From the NCBI GenBank assembly GCA_012960755.1, contig DUAT01000017.1:71179-135178 (forward strand): a stretch of 64,000 nt of DNA, written 5' to 3'. This DNA comes from Gammaproteobacteria bacterium. Lineage in GTDB: Bacteria > Pseudomonadota > Gammaproteobacteria > Pseudomonadales > Azotimanducaceae_A. Each line of letters begins with the position of its first letter. The first letter of the stretch is position 1. This document shows positions 1-8,499 of this stretch, piece after piece. A program made the position numbers and the translations under genes. The notes beneath the pieces are model-generated. The model was not told the origin of the DNA. It ran no database searches and saw nothing but the letters and a program-made list of their open reading frames with translations.

Positions 1-1036
1 ATGCAACGAAGAACTGCCGCTCAAGGTGCGGCGCCAGTTCAAAGATCTCTTTCATATTCGGCACGAGCCCAAACGGTACCCGGGCGGCTTCTGCTTCATG
101 AAACAACTGTTCAGCGGTCCTGCCTTTCAAAGCGGCAGAGAAGGCCGCACGCACCTCCTCTATTTTTTCATTAGGATTCGTCCAGGTAAGATCTTGATAA
201 CGTGGATCGGTCGCGATATCACCACGGCCAAGAAAATCACAGAGCATTTGCCATTGCGCCAGGGTCAGCGCATTCAGGCCAATATAACCTGCTTCTGTGG
301 GTAATATGAAAGCGGCTCCCGCGCCCGAGCCAATACTGGAGTACCTGGTGGGTAGCAGCCCGCGATACTCATACAACAGAGTCGGTAACTGTGCGCCAGT
401 GAGCACCGCCTCCTGGGCGCTGACATCGATATGCTCGCCATGGCCATGACGCTCACGCCCAAAAATTGCCATCTGTGTAGCTGTCGCAGCAAAGGCACCG
501 GTAAGCGTTTCGGTAATCGCCCCGCCCGCCTGCAAGGGCTCCCGATCCGGGGTACCGCAAAAATTTGCCCAGCCACCGACGGCGCAGTTAATCAGGTGTG
601 AGGATTCGTATCCTGACTTCGGGCCGAAAGACCCGAAGCCGGATATTGTCGTCAGGATACAGGCCGCATTCCATTGCCTGAACTGGTCATAACCCAGACC
701 CTTTTTTTCCAGCGACTCAATAGATTCCGAGGCGATAACAACATCATAGTATGCAACCAATTTGGCAAGCTGCTGGCGTCCTGCATCCGTATCAAGGTCC
801 AGCACGATACTTCGCTTGCTTGTGTTGAAATAAAAGAACGTCGCGCTTTCTTCGATACTGCGGGTGTCATCTGGAAACGGGCCCTGATAGCGCGTTTCGT
901 CCCCGGCGGGGCTTTCGACCTTGACGACATTTGCCCCCAGGTCACCGAGCAGTTTGGAACAAAACGGCCCGGCGATGCCTGCTGATATGTCAAGGATATT
1001 AAGTTCACTGAGGGGTTCGTCGGGTCGCGTTTTCAT
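1..1036 (-). CDS. CaiB/BaiF family CoA transferase (3' end off window)
   Basis: A reading frame open from an ATG at 1036 to the left edge, so the C-terminus is missing. The N-terminus reads LNILDISAGIAGPFCSKLLG and continues to GANVVKVE, the usual opening of class III (formyl-CoA transferase type) CoA transferases. At about residue 175 GHGEHIDVSAQEA matches the segment with the catalytic aspartate that forms the acyl-anhydride. Family members move CoA between organic acids in the cytosol; the substrate cannot be read from the sequence. The start lies 30 bases downstream of the end of the neighbouring ATPase gene on the same strand. About 345 residues are present of a usual 390-410. Confident for family, none for substrate. 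Confidence 0.88.
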   Translation of the reverse strand, partial: MKTRPDEPLSELNILDISAGIAGPFCSKLLGDLGANVVKVESPAGDETRYQGPFPDDTRSIEESATFFYFNTSKRSIVLDLDTDAGRQQLAKLVAYYDVVIASESIESLEKKGLGYDQFRQWNAACILTTISGFGSFGPKSGYESSHLINCAVGGWANFCGTPDREPLQAGGAITETLTGAFAATATQMAIFGRERHGHGEHIDVSAQEAVLTGAQLPTLLYEYRGLLPTRYSSIGSGAGAAFILPTEAGYIGLNALTLAQWQMLCDFLGRGDIATDPRYQDLTWTNPNEKIEEVRAAFSAALKGRTAEQLFHEAEAARVPFGLVPNMKEIFELAPHLERQFFVA

Positions 1037-1066
1037 TCCATGCTCCCAGGGTTCCCATACTGGTTT

Positions 1067-1867
1067 TCAATACATATTGAAAATTCTCGCCTCATCGATA
1101 TCAAGCCCGACCTTAAAACTATGACTGAATCTACCTCCGAAGATGACATCAACTTCGGTGGATAGCCTGGATTCACGATACAGGAAGATGATCTTGTTAA
1201 GCAACCCAAGATCAAGGGGGTTGGGCAGCCTGATATCATCCAGGGTAGGTCTTTGGTCGCTTCTGTCGCCAATGCCACGGTCAATCTGAGAAAGAAATAT
1301 GATGATACATCCTACCTCTTTTGCGAATGCCTTGAACTTTTCAATCTGTTCCTGCAGTGGCGGGTTTGTTCTTTTCTCGTCCAGTATCTGCAGGTAGTCG
1401 ACAACAATCAGAGAACCGGGTCTTACCTGATTCTTTGTTACAGAGATAATGTAGTCCGCACAGATGTCATTCGAGTAATCAAGTTCATACCCATCATTTT
1501 GGCCGATGGCGTGGCTATAGGTCGCCATTCTTTTAATCATTTCATTCTGGCGCTCTACCAGCGTAAAGCAAAAGCTTTTCGGCCTTGCTTCCTCTATTGC
1601 CTGAACGAACAACCCATAGGTAAAAGTAGATTTTCCCATTGATGGTCTGGCACCGATAAGTACCAGATCGCCGTCATTCAAGAAACCTAGTACTTCGCTG
1701 TACTTTTGAGGGAAGACCTCTTCACTCTTTGAGATCAACAAAGACCATGAATCGTATCCTTCTTGTCTGGCGATCTGATCCAGGGCAATTGATAACGATA
1801 TACCTTGAGCTTTCTTTAATTCTTTTGCGCGGCTTTTGAGAATATAAACAGGTGATGACAATTTCAT
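1067..1867 (-). CDS. Stand-alone DnaB C-terminal-domain-like ATPase
   Basis: 266 residues. A Walker A motif GARPSMGKST lies at about residue 72 and a Walker B-like LIVVDYLQIL at about 155, followed by FLSQIDRG, all typical of the RecA-fold C-terminal domain of replicative helicase DnaB. The N-terminal primase-interaction domain of DnaB is absent. About 50 residues with a KAQGISLSIALDQIARQEGY helix precede the ATPase, a composition seen in small accessory DnaB-like proteins of Proteobacteria. It is about 200 residues shorter than a replicative helicase, so it is unlikely to be the main one. Role unknown: DNA translocation or repair are possible. It is on the strand of the CoA transferase but with no obvious functional link to it. 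Confidence 0.75.
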   Translation of the reverse strand: MKLSSPVYILKSRAKELKKAQGISLSIALDQIARQEGYDSWSLLISKSEEVFPQKYSEVLGFLNDGDLVLIGARPSMGKSTFTYGLFVQAIEEARPKSFCFTLVERQNEMIKRMATYSHAIGQNDGYELDYSNDICADYIISVTKNQVRPGSLIVVDYLQILDEKRTNPPLQEQIEKFKAFAKEVGCIIIFLSQIDRGIGDRSDQRPTLDDIRLPNPLDLGLLNKIIFLYRESRLSTEVDVIFGGRFSHSFKVGLDIDEARIFNMY

Positions 1868-1999
1868 CTGAAACCTCCAATATAAGGCTTAAGAAACATT
1901 CCCTTCTTCTGCTAAAACCTTAATTTAGTGGTCAGATGCTAAAAAATTTGATCTACTCTGCACTCTGGTGCTTCCCCAATGAAGGGGGGAGGCGTGAAT

Positions 2000-2944
2000 A
2001 TGACACCTTCAGACAGATTAGATTTTCAGAAGATTTTTATCAAGGAAAATCTTCAAACGAATTTCTTTTTGGAACCAAATATGTTTCTAGCTGCGGAATT
2101 CATTGATCAGTTCCATGAAAACGGATATGTGGTCATTCCCGATTTGCTTACTGGCGAAGAACTCAGCCACTTCCAGTTAATCGTCAGAAATGCGGTCCGA
2201 ATCCGCAAGCAAAAAGACAAACGCAGCCTGGCTGAAAAATCCTCTTACGAGCAATCATTTACCCAGTGTATGAACCTGTGGGAGGACTTTCCCGACGTTC
2301 GACCGCTGACTTTTCACCCTCGGGTTGCACAAGCTGCAGCAGCGCTCATTGGTGCCGATGCCGTGCGCCTGTGGCACGACCAGGCATTGTTCAAGCAAGC
2401 CGGTGGGAGAATTACAGACACGCACCAGGACCTGCCTTACTGGCCCCTGTCGGAAACGGACGCACTGACTGCCTGGATTCCATTCGACGGTTCTTCACGG
2501 GATTCAGGTTGTATGGGATTTATCCCGGGTTCTCACCGGATCGGCGTGCGAAAACTGGTCAACATATTCCGCGCAGGCTCGGAGGATCTTGATGAGCAGG
2601 CAAAAGATATGCGCATTTCTGAACCGGTATATGTCGAGGTACCAAGAGGTTCAGTGTCTTTTCATCATGGATTGACTGCCCACAACGCAAAACCCAACAA
2701 CAGTGATAAGCCGCGGGAAGTACATACGATGATCTTCTTCCGTGACGGCATGACTCGAAACGAAGCAGGTCAACACTATTGTGTCGACCGGGTCGGAATC
2801 AAACCTGGTGATCCGGTTCAAAGTGACGCCACGCCGATCGCCTGGCCCAGACCGGATGGAGATCTACCTGCCGGCCCCGATCCTCTTATCCTGACGCAGG
2901 CACTTAAGGACAGTGGTGCGTTTCCGGTCACCGGCCTTACTTAA
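2000..2944 (+). CDS. Phytanoyl-CoA dioxygenase (PhyH) family protein
   Basis: 314 residues from the ATG at 2000, chosen because a GGGGGAGG ribosome-binding site lies 7-15 bases before it; an in-frame ATG at 1979 overlaps that site. The iron-binding facial triad can be followed: the HxD motif in THQDLPYWP at about residue 145 and the distal His in FHHGLTAHN at about 225, with PREVHT afterwards supplying a likely 2-oxoglutarate-binding Arg. Such enzymes hydroxylate lipids, acyl-CoAs or small metabolites in the cytosol using Fe(II), O2 and 2-oxoglutarate. The N-terminal 27 residues before MFLAAEF are not typical, so a start at 2081 is also possible. The 3' end overlaps the convergent GST gene by 8 bases. 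Substrate unknown. Confidence 0.85.
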   Translation: MTPSDRLDFQKIFIKENLQTNFFLEPNMFLAAEFIDQFHENGYVVIPDLLTGEELSHFQLIVRNAVRIRKQKDKRSLAEKSSYEQSFTQCMNLWEDFPDVRPLTFHPRVAQAAAALIGADAVRLWHDQALFKQAGGRITDTHQDLPYWPLSETDALTAWIPFDGSSRDSGCMGFIPGSHRIGVRKLVNIFRAGSEDLDEQAKDMRISEPVYVEVPRGSVSFHHGLTAHNAKPNNSDKPREVHTMIFFRDGMTRNEAGQHYCVDRVGIKPGDPVQSDATPIAWPRPDGDLPAGPDPLILTQALKDSGAFPVTGLT

Positions 2945-3974
2945 CTGGCCTGGAAAGCAACGCCTCACAACCGGTTCCAGCCAGGATTGAATCAACCCTT
3001 TTTTGATCCTCCTCGTCCAGCCGGGCGTACTCTATTCGCAGCCACTGCAAACACTTGCCCTGATAGGGGAACGGTTCCTGAACCCAGTGCTTACCTTCCA
3101 CGACGGTTTCGACAGTGTCCAGGCCCTGTTCCAAAGCATTGGCATTCGCCAGCATCACCGGCGCATAAGTTCGTCCCACTTCTTTCAGCAGTTCCGTCAA
3201 TGTTGCAGGTATGTCTTCTGCATCAATGAAGTCATCGTCCGTCACTTCTACGCCGGACAGATCTTCCATTTTACTCACCCAGGCATGGATTCTGGGAAAA
3301 TCGGTAACCGTCACTTTTGACGGCGTCGGGTCAAACTGAGTGAGTTGGGTTAACTGTCCAAGGCAGCCAAAATCAGCTGAACCGGGTCGATTACCCATGA
3401 TGTACGGGTATTGTTTGAGATGATTGTTGAGGCAAAACAGGAATCGCTTGTAGCTATCCTCAATGACCACCGCTGTTGTATCGTTCGAGCCAACGACATA
3501 AAGGCGTGAGATCTGTCGATCTGAAAACACCTGTTTCATGGCTGCCATAACGTCATCCGGCTGGGTTACGTCACCGTAGTGGGGCAGAACGGAACCGGCC
3601 ATATCAATATCATCCTGGTAATACCAGCGATAGTGAAACATGGCCTTGGTCAACCACTCATCGCCGTAGTCTTCAAGCAGTGAGTCCACGAATGCCATCG
3701 CCGGGTCCTGCGGAATCACAGACCGCCCCGGGTATTCAGTTTCCAGTCGACGGATAATGGGAGTGCTGTCCACTTCTGCTTCCAGCGCACCTGTTTCATC
3801 GACAAAGTAGAAAACCGGAATCAACTGCACCTTCGGTTGAGGCAAGTCCTTAAACCCGTCATGGCCCCCTTGCAGGTATCGATAAGGAATACGGCGATAC
3901 CTCAAAAGCGCCAGCATTTTTCTCGTATAAGGTGAACCCGGCGAACCTCGAACAGGCAAGAGCGATTGGATCAT
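2937..3974 (-). CDS. Glutathione S-transferase family protein
   Basis: 345 residues, longer than a classical 200-230 residue GST. The N-terminal 80 residues form a thioredoxin-like domain starting SPYTRKMLALLRYRRIPY, where the SPYT stretch takes the position of the glutathione-activating Ser/Cys. A helical C-terminal GST domain follows, with PYIMGNRPGSADFGCLGQL at about residue 190 carrying the N-capping-box-like Ser-Ala-Asp. The last 90 residues are an extension seen in a long GST subgroup. The gene ends 8 bases inside the convergent PhyH gene and starts 59 bases after the LLM oxidoreductase on the same strand, so those two may be co-transcribed. A detoxification or isomerase role is likely but unproven. 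Confidence 0.8.
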   Translation of the reverse strand: MIQSLLPVRGSPGSPYTRKMLALLRYRRIPYRYLQGGHDGFKDLPQPKVQLIPVFYFVDETGALEAEVDSTPIIRRLETEYPGRSVIPQDPAMAFVDSLLEDYGDEWLTKAMFHYRWYYQDDIDMAGSVLPHYGDVTQPDDVMAAMKQVFSDRQISRLYVVGSNDTTAVVIEDSYKRFLFCLNNHLKQYPYIMGNRPGSADFGCLGQLTQLTQFDPTPSKVTVTDFPRIHAWVSKMEDLSGVEVTDDDFIDAEDIPATLTELLKEVGRTYAPVMLANANALEQGLDTVETVVEGKHWVQEPFPYQGKCLQWLRIEYARLDEEDQKRVDSILAGTGCEALLSRPVK

Positions 3975-4033
3975 AATATGTACTCCATTTTTCTGAAACT
4001 CTTTCCGGATCCACGCAGAACCACACTGCCGAA

Positions 4034-4945
4034 TCAGTCAAACGCGGCAAACACCTCATCATCCAGTTCCTGATACACCTCCGGTCTCTGCGGCCGAATC
4101 TGTGGCGTAAACTCGGTAATGCCAACATCCCGAAAATCCGCGACACGGTCAATCACGTACTCGGGCGAGCCTACCATAGCCCAGTCATTCTCTCCTCGAA
4201 TTTCCTTCGCTTTTTTCTCATCCCGGACAATCCGAATCGGCACATGAAGTGTTTTTTGTATCTCTGCCGGATCCCTGCCGACGGCATTGCAATGCTTCTC
4301 CAGGACAGATGTCAGATGTGCAACCCGCTTTGGGCTGGCAATGACATTCATCATGTCACCATACATCGCCAGGGTCTTTAAGGTTCGCTTCTCACCAGTC
4401 CCACCCACCATAATTGGAATCGGCTTGTCGCCGCCTCCAGTCGGGGCGAAAGGAGCCTGCCTGAGCTTGTAGTACAGACCCTCATAATCGACTCGCCCAC
4501 CTTCGTTGTTGAATAGCAACCTGATCAACTCGCAGGCTTCTTCCAATCGGTCCGAGCGCTCCCGCAATGAAGGGAAGTCCCATCCATAGGCTTCATGTTC
4601 GCGGATATTCCAACCAGCACCAATGCCCAGTATGACTCGCCCATGAGATACCACATCAATGGTGGCTGCCATCTTGGCCATCAGCGCCGGGTTGCGATAG
4701 GTATTACCTGATACGAGAATTCCCAGTTTCAGTTTTTTTGTGACTGCCGCAATCGAAGCCAACAGCGACCAGCCTTCGAGGGTATCTAACAATTCATGAT
4801 CCATGACCTCCGCAGTCTGACTCCACGGTGGTATGAAATGGTCGTAAGCATAAACACTCGTCCATCGACCCGCTTCCATCACCTCCAGCACGGCCTTGAT
4901 GTCTTCCCAGGTTGCTTTTTCGTTAACGAGTTGAGAACCAAACAC
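4034..4945 (-). CDS. F420-type luciferase-like (LLM) oxidoreductase
   Basis: 303 residues beginning with a GTG at 4945; the protein opens FGSQLVNEKATWEDIKAVLE as homologues do, and no in-frame ATG lies upstream. The TIM-barrel core shows the LLM hallmarks SVYAYDHFIPPW at about residue 36, LGILVSGNTYRNPALMAKM at about 72 and GRVILGIGAGWNIREHEAYG at about 103. The family uses coenzyme F420 or FMN for hydride transfer; members called TIGR03560 in databases look like this. Whether this organism makes F420 cannot be judged from the window. It is divergently transcribed from the nitroreductase at 5119, with a 173-base shared intergenic region, and precedes the GST gene. Confidence 0.82.
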   Translation of the reverse strand: MFGSQLVNEKATWEDIKAVLEVMEAGRWTSVYAYDHFIPPWSQTAEVMDHELLDTLEGWSLLASIAAVTKKLKLGILVSGNTYRNPALMAKMAATIDVVSHGRVILGIGAGWNIREHEAYGWDFPSLRERSDRLEEACELIRLLFNNEGGRVDYEGLYYKLRQAPFAPTGGGDKPIPIMVGGTGEKRTLKTLAMYGDMMNVIASPKRVAHLTSVLEKHCNAVGRDPAEIQKTLHVPIRIVRDEKKAKEIRGENDWAMVGSPEYVIDRVADFRDVGITEFTPQIRPQRPEVYQELDDEVFAAFD

Positions 4946-5060
4946 AGAGCTTTCCCGAATGACATAGATAAGTTATAGAAGATAATCCCGTTGGCCTGGC
5001 GTTTGCAAATTTCGGGCGTGCGAGTCACAAGACAGACATCCATCTGATGGCAAAGGGAGG

Positions 5061-5109
5061 TTGGAAATGACCGATAATAGGTTATAGTACGCGACTTTTG
5101 CAAACCTAT
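5061..5109 (+). promoter_or_regulatory. Candidate promoter and inverted repeat before the nitroreductase
   Basis: TTGGAA at 5061-5066 and TATAGT at 5083-5088 are spaced by 16 bases and could be a sigma-70 promoter, with the nitroreductase ATG 31 bases further on. An inverted repeat, ATAGGTT at 5077-5083 and AACCTAT at 5103-5109, straddles the expected transcription start. That is where a repressor would bind. The region is shared with the divergent LLM gene. By eye only; no search was possible. Confidence 0.35.
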
Positions 5110-5118
5110 AGGTCCTCA

Positions 5119-5793
5119 ATGACCGAGATCAGTCTCGAACATGCTATTCGCTCACGTCACTCCGTCCGTGGGTTTCTTCCCAAACCAGTGCCTCAAGAAG
5201 TACTGCTTCGTGTCTTTGAACTGGCACAGTGGGCCCCATCGGGTACAAACGTACAGCCATGGCAGGTGTATGTGGCCTCAGGGACAACTCGGGATACCAT
5301 GCGAACCGAGTTCATGAGCCGTGTAAAAGCGAATCAACCCTCACAACCGGATCATCCCGACCGGGGACGTATGGGAGATCCCTGGCGCGAACGACGGCGT
5401 AACTGTGCCAGAGTGTTGTACAACGCAATGGGCATCGCCTGGGAAGACAAACCAGGACGAGCGCAGGCAAGTTTCCGGAATTTCGAAATGTTTGATGCTC
5501 CCCATATGGCCTTTCTTTGCATCAATGAGGCATTTGGCAAGCAATCGGCCGCTGACGTGGGCATGTATGCCCAGACCCTGATGCTGGCGATGACCGCCAA
5601 CGGACTCGCCTCTTGTGCCCAGGGCACCATGGGACACTACCCGGATCTGGTGCGTGAGACTTTCGACATCAGTCCGGAGGTGAATGTCCTGTTTGGCATC
5701 AGTTTCGGTTACGAGGACATTGATGTACCTGCAAACAATGCACGTACCACCCGCGCTTCGCTGGAAGAGAATGTTGTGTTCCTCGGTAACTAG
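5119..5793 (+). CDS. Nitroreductase family protein
   Basis: 224 residues from the ATG at 5119 (MTEISLEHAIRSRHSVRGF); a TTG at 5098 is in frame but less likely. The N-terminal RSRHSVRGFLPKPVP is the FMN phosphate-binding segment of the family, and WAPSGTNVQPWQVYV at about residue 44 is the second flavin-contact motif. The C-terminal half has the expected helix (GMYAQTLMLAMTANGLAS) and a final Arg-containing tail. These homodimeric FMN enzymes use NAD(P)H to reduce nitro-aromatics, quinones or enoates. A second family member lies at 13318-13977. It is divergent from an LLM oxidoreductase and followed after 83 bases by an SDR, so it may belong to a small redox group. Confidence 0.87.
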   Translation: MTEISLEHAIRSRHSVRGFLPKPVPQEVLLRVFELAQWAPSGTNVQPWQVYVASGTTRDTMRTEFMSRVKANQPSQPDHPDRGRMGDPWRERRRNCARVLYNAMGIAWEDKPGRAQASFRNFEMFDAPHMAFLCINEAFGKQSAADVGMYAQTLMLAMTANGLASCAQGTMGHYPDLVRETFDISPEVNVLFGISFGYEDIDVPANNARTTRASLEENVVFLGN

Positions 5794-5876
5794 TCCACTA
5801 GGTCTGAGGTTGGCGTTACATATTTCCCGGTGACATGCTATACCTGTAAACTCACCCATCCAAATCAGAAAAAACT

Positions 5877-6665
5877 ATGGACCTTGGAATTCGTGGTAAG
5901 AAAGCGATAGTCAATGGCGGTAGCGCTGGCATGGGCAAGGGCAGTGTACTCGCATTGGCCAGAGAAGGAGTTGAACTCTACGTGTCTGCACGAGGCGCAG
6001 AACGATTAGCCAGAGCATGCGAAGAAATCAGCCAGGAAACCGGAACCCAGATTACCCCTATCGTTGCTGATCACAGCAGCGATGAAGGGCGCGCAAAGAT
6101 TCTGGCAGCCTGTCCCAACCCGGACATTCTCGTTGGCACCTGTTCACCGCCCCAGGTCACCGGTGACTTCAATACAATATCAATGCGGGACTGGCACGAG
6201 GCACTGGATATTACATTGCTGGGTCCTGTGCAATTCATGCAGGCTGTCATCCCGGGTATGGTCGAGAGAAACTGGGGCCGCATTGTAAATATCGGCACGG
6301 CAGCGGCGAAGTTTCCGCAGCAGATCAGGATCCTGTCCGGAGCCCCCAGGGCAGCCCTGGTGAACTATACAGTGGCCGTTTCCAAGGCTGTCGCCAAGAA
6401 CAACGTCATGATTAACAACATATTGCCGGGCATGTTTCATACCGCCGGGATCGAAGACAATTTTAACGCAATGGCAGAAGCCAACGACACCAGCTACGAT
6501 GAAGAAGTGGCAAGGTTTGTAAAACAGTTTCGAATACCAGCCGGTAAATTTGGTGATGCAGATGATTTAGGCGCCTTCGTAGCGCTGTTCTGCAGCCAGT
6601 TCGCAAATTACATGGTAGGCCAAAGCCTGGCCATCGATGGTGGTGTGACGAACGCGACATTTTAA
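5877..6665 (+). CDS. Short-chain dehydrogenase/reductase family protein, atypical active site
   Basis: 262 residues. The Rossmann nucleotide-binding motif NGGSAGMGKGSVLALAREG sits at residues 14-32, and the C-terminus GQSLAIDGGVTNATF is that of FabG-like SDRs. The Asn/Ser region reads GRIVNIGTAAAKFPQ. Where the family has YxxxK before AAL, the sequence is SGAPRAALVNYTV, so the catalytic Tyr is not in its usual place and Lys is replaced by Arg. A Tyr lies six residues beyond that Arg, too far to be the same residue. Similar atypical SDRs exist, so it may be a reductase with altered mechanism or a non-catalytic binder. It stands alone between the nitroreductase and the cytochrome gene, both on the same strand. 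Confidence 0.8.
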   Translation: MDLGIRGKKAIVNGGSAGMGKGSVLALAREGVELYVSARGAERLARACEEISQETGTQITPIVADHSSDEGRAKILAACPNPDILVGTCSPPQVTGDFNTISMRDWHEALDITLLGPVQFMQAVIPGMVERNWGRIVNIGTAAAKFPQQIRILSGAPRAALVNYTVAVSKAVAKNNVMINNILPGMFHTAGIEDNFNAMAEANDTSYDEEVARFVKQFRIPAGKFGDADDLGAFVALFCSQFANYMVGQSLAIDGGVTNATF

Positions 6666-6757
6666 CACGCTGGCCTCCACGACCTGCTCCCGCACCAATT
6701 ACCCGGCACACCATAAACCAGCGCTTGTTATTCAGCGTGATACAACGTATTAAGACA

Positions 6758-7138
6758 ATGAAAACGACAAAATTACTTCTTCGAATGAAAAACTACTTTT
6801 TAACAGCCATTATAGTTGCACTTGCTGCTACGCTTTCAGCATGCAGTGAGCAAACTGTTGACCAACCGGGATCAAGATCAACCCTTACTGCGACTCAACA
6901 GCACTTGTGGTCGAACAGCTGTGCTCTGTGCCATGTAACAGGAGCCGCTGGCGCACCTCGATTCGCCGACAACAATGATTGGAAATCGAGGAAGGCGAAA
7001 GGCAAAAAAATACTGCTGCAACATACCCTGGAAGGGTTTAACAATATGCCACCACTGGGCTATTGCATGGCTTGTGAAACAGATGATTTTGCTGCACTGA
7101 TTGAATTTATGGCCGGTGACTCAGCATGGGGAAACTAA
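6758..7138 (+). CDS. Cytochrome c lipoprotein
   Basis: 126 residues from the ATG at 6758; a second ATG at 6785 would also give a lipoprotein signal. The leader ends in the lipobox LSAC (Cys29), so the mature protein should be lipid-anchored facing the periplasm. A single heme-binding motif CALCH lies at residues 55-59, and NNMPP at about 92 offers a Met as the sixth ligand, as in cytochrome c5-like proteins. A further CMAC pair lies just after it. The stop overlaps the start of the lactone oxidase gene by 13 bases, which implies translational coupling. The likely job is to take electrons from that flavoenzyme or pass them to the diheme protein downstream. Confidence 0.82.
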   Translation: MKTTKLLLRMKNYFLTAIIVALAATLSACSEQTVDQPGSRSTLTATQQHLWSNSCALCHVTGAAGAPRFADNNDWKSRKAKGKKILLQHTLEGFNNMPPLGYCMACETDDFAALIEFMAGDSAWGN

Positions 7139-8499
7139 CGCGTCGCACATTTCTTGCCAACAGCGCGCTCGCTGCCATTTTTGGTATCGCCGAACCGGTT
7201 TTCGGGCAACCCTCTCGTAAGCCAACACCCTGGCGTAACTGGTCCGGCGGGATCGTGGCGCATCCGATCGGCAGGTTCTCACCCACAAGTGAGGAACAAC
7301 TGAGTGAATTTCTTGCATCGAGCAATGGTCCATTACGACCAGTGGGCTCCGGTCATTCGTTTACGCCTTTGGTACCGACTGATGGCCATTTGCTGGTAAT
7401 AGATCAACTTACCGGTTTGCTGGCCCACGACCCGGCTGAACACAAAGCAACCTTTGGCGCTGGCACTCGATTGGGCGACATGGGTGCTCCGCTGCAGGCC
7501 ATCAACCAGGCCATGATAAATTTACCCGATATAGACAGGCAGACACTCGCCGGTGCCACCTCGACGGCAACACACGGCACCGGTATAGAGTTCAAGTGCC
7601 TGTCTGGTTACGTCACTGAATTGCGACTGATTGCACCCGACGGGGAGGTTCATGACATTAACGAGCAGTCAGACCCGGACCTTTTTGCGGCTGCACGCGT
7701 CAGTGTCGGTTCGTTAGGCATCATCACCCGAATGACAATGCAGAACAGGCCAGGCTATCGTCTTAAACAAACCAGTTGGGTCGACAAAACTGATAAATTG
7801 CTAAAAGATTTTGACAGCCTGGCCGCATCTCATCGGCATTTCGAACTGTTCCCGCTGACCCACTCGGACTACTCAATTGCCCTTGCGACCGACGAAACCA
7901 CCGAGGAGATTAACAATCCGCCCGCATCCCCGGAAGAAGAAGCAGGATTTGACCTCGCCATGCGAGGCTGGATGAAAGTATCACCAGCACTCCGTCGACC
8001 CCTGGTCAATGGATTGGCTGAGCTGATACAACCGAGTGAGCGAGTGGATGAATCCTACAAAATTCTATCCAGTATTCGAAACAACCGCTTTAACGAAATG
8101 GAATACTCCGTTCCTTTGGAAGCCGGAGCAGATTGCCTGCAGGAAATCCTCAGAACCATCCTCGAAAAAGAGATTGATGTAGTATTTCCTCTTGAATACC
8201 GATACGTTTCCCACGACGACACCATGCTTTCTATGAGCTCCGGTGAAGAGGACCATGCGGCAATATCCATACATCGCATTGCTTCTGAGGACTATCGGCC
8301 CTATTTCGACCTGATCGAACCTATTTTCTGGAAATATGGTGGCCGACCCCACTGGGGTAAAGTGCATTCATTGGGTGCGAGCCAACTGCAAGCGCTGTAC
8401 CCTCGTTTTGCAGAATTCAAAGCCATTCGCCAGCGATGGGACCCGAACGGCCGAATGCTCAATGACCACCTGCGCAAGTTGTTTGGAGCCGAATCGTGA
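7126..8499 (+). CDS. Tat-exported FAD-dependent aldonolactone oxidase (ALO family)
   Basis: 457 residues. The N-terminus contains TRRTFLANSALAAIFG, a twin-arginine signal, so the folded flavoprotein is probably exported. The FAD-binding PCMH domain follows: RPVGSGHSFTPL at about residue 66 holds the His that carries covalent FAD in related oxidases, and AGATSTATHGTG lies at about 145. The C-terminal D-arabinono-1,4-lactone oxidase domain ends with GGRPHWGKVHSL at about 404, where the His-Trp-x-Lys motif is the catalytic signature of the family. Relatives oxidise sugar lactones or alditols. Electrons may go to the adjacent cytochrome rather than to oxygen; this is inferred from context. It overlaps both neighbours (13 and 4 bases). 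Confidence 0.88.
   Translation: MGKLTRRTFLANSALAAIFGIAEPVFGQPSRKPTPWRNWSGGIVAHPIGRFSPTSEEQLSEFLASSNGPLRPVGSGHSFTPLVPTDGHLLVIDQLTGLLAHDPAEHKATFGAGTRLGDMGAPLQAINQAMINLPDIDRQTLAGATSTATHGTGIEFKCLSGYVTELRLIAPDGEVHDINEQSDPDLFAAARVSVGSLGIITRMTMQNRPGYRLKQTSWVDKTDKLLKDFDSLAASHRHFELFPLTHSDYSIALATDETTEEINNPPASPEEEAGFDLAMRGWMKVSPALRRPLVNGLAELIQPSERVDESYKILSSIRNNRFNEMEYSVPLEAGADCLQEILRTILEKEIDVVFPLEYRYVSHDDTMLSMSSGEEDHAAISIHRIASEDYRPYFDLIEPIFWKYGGRPHWGKVHSLGASQLQALYPRFAEFKAIRQRWDPNGRMLNDHLRKLFGAES

Noticed and set aside
26..1124. Several + strand and - strand ORFs inside the CoA transferase
   Set aside because: They are shadows; the true frame is the open - strand one that leaves the left edge.
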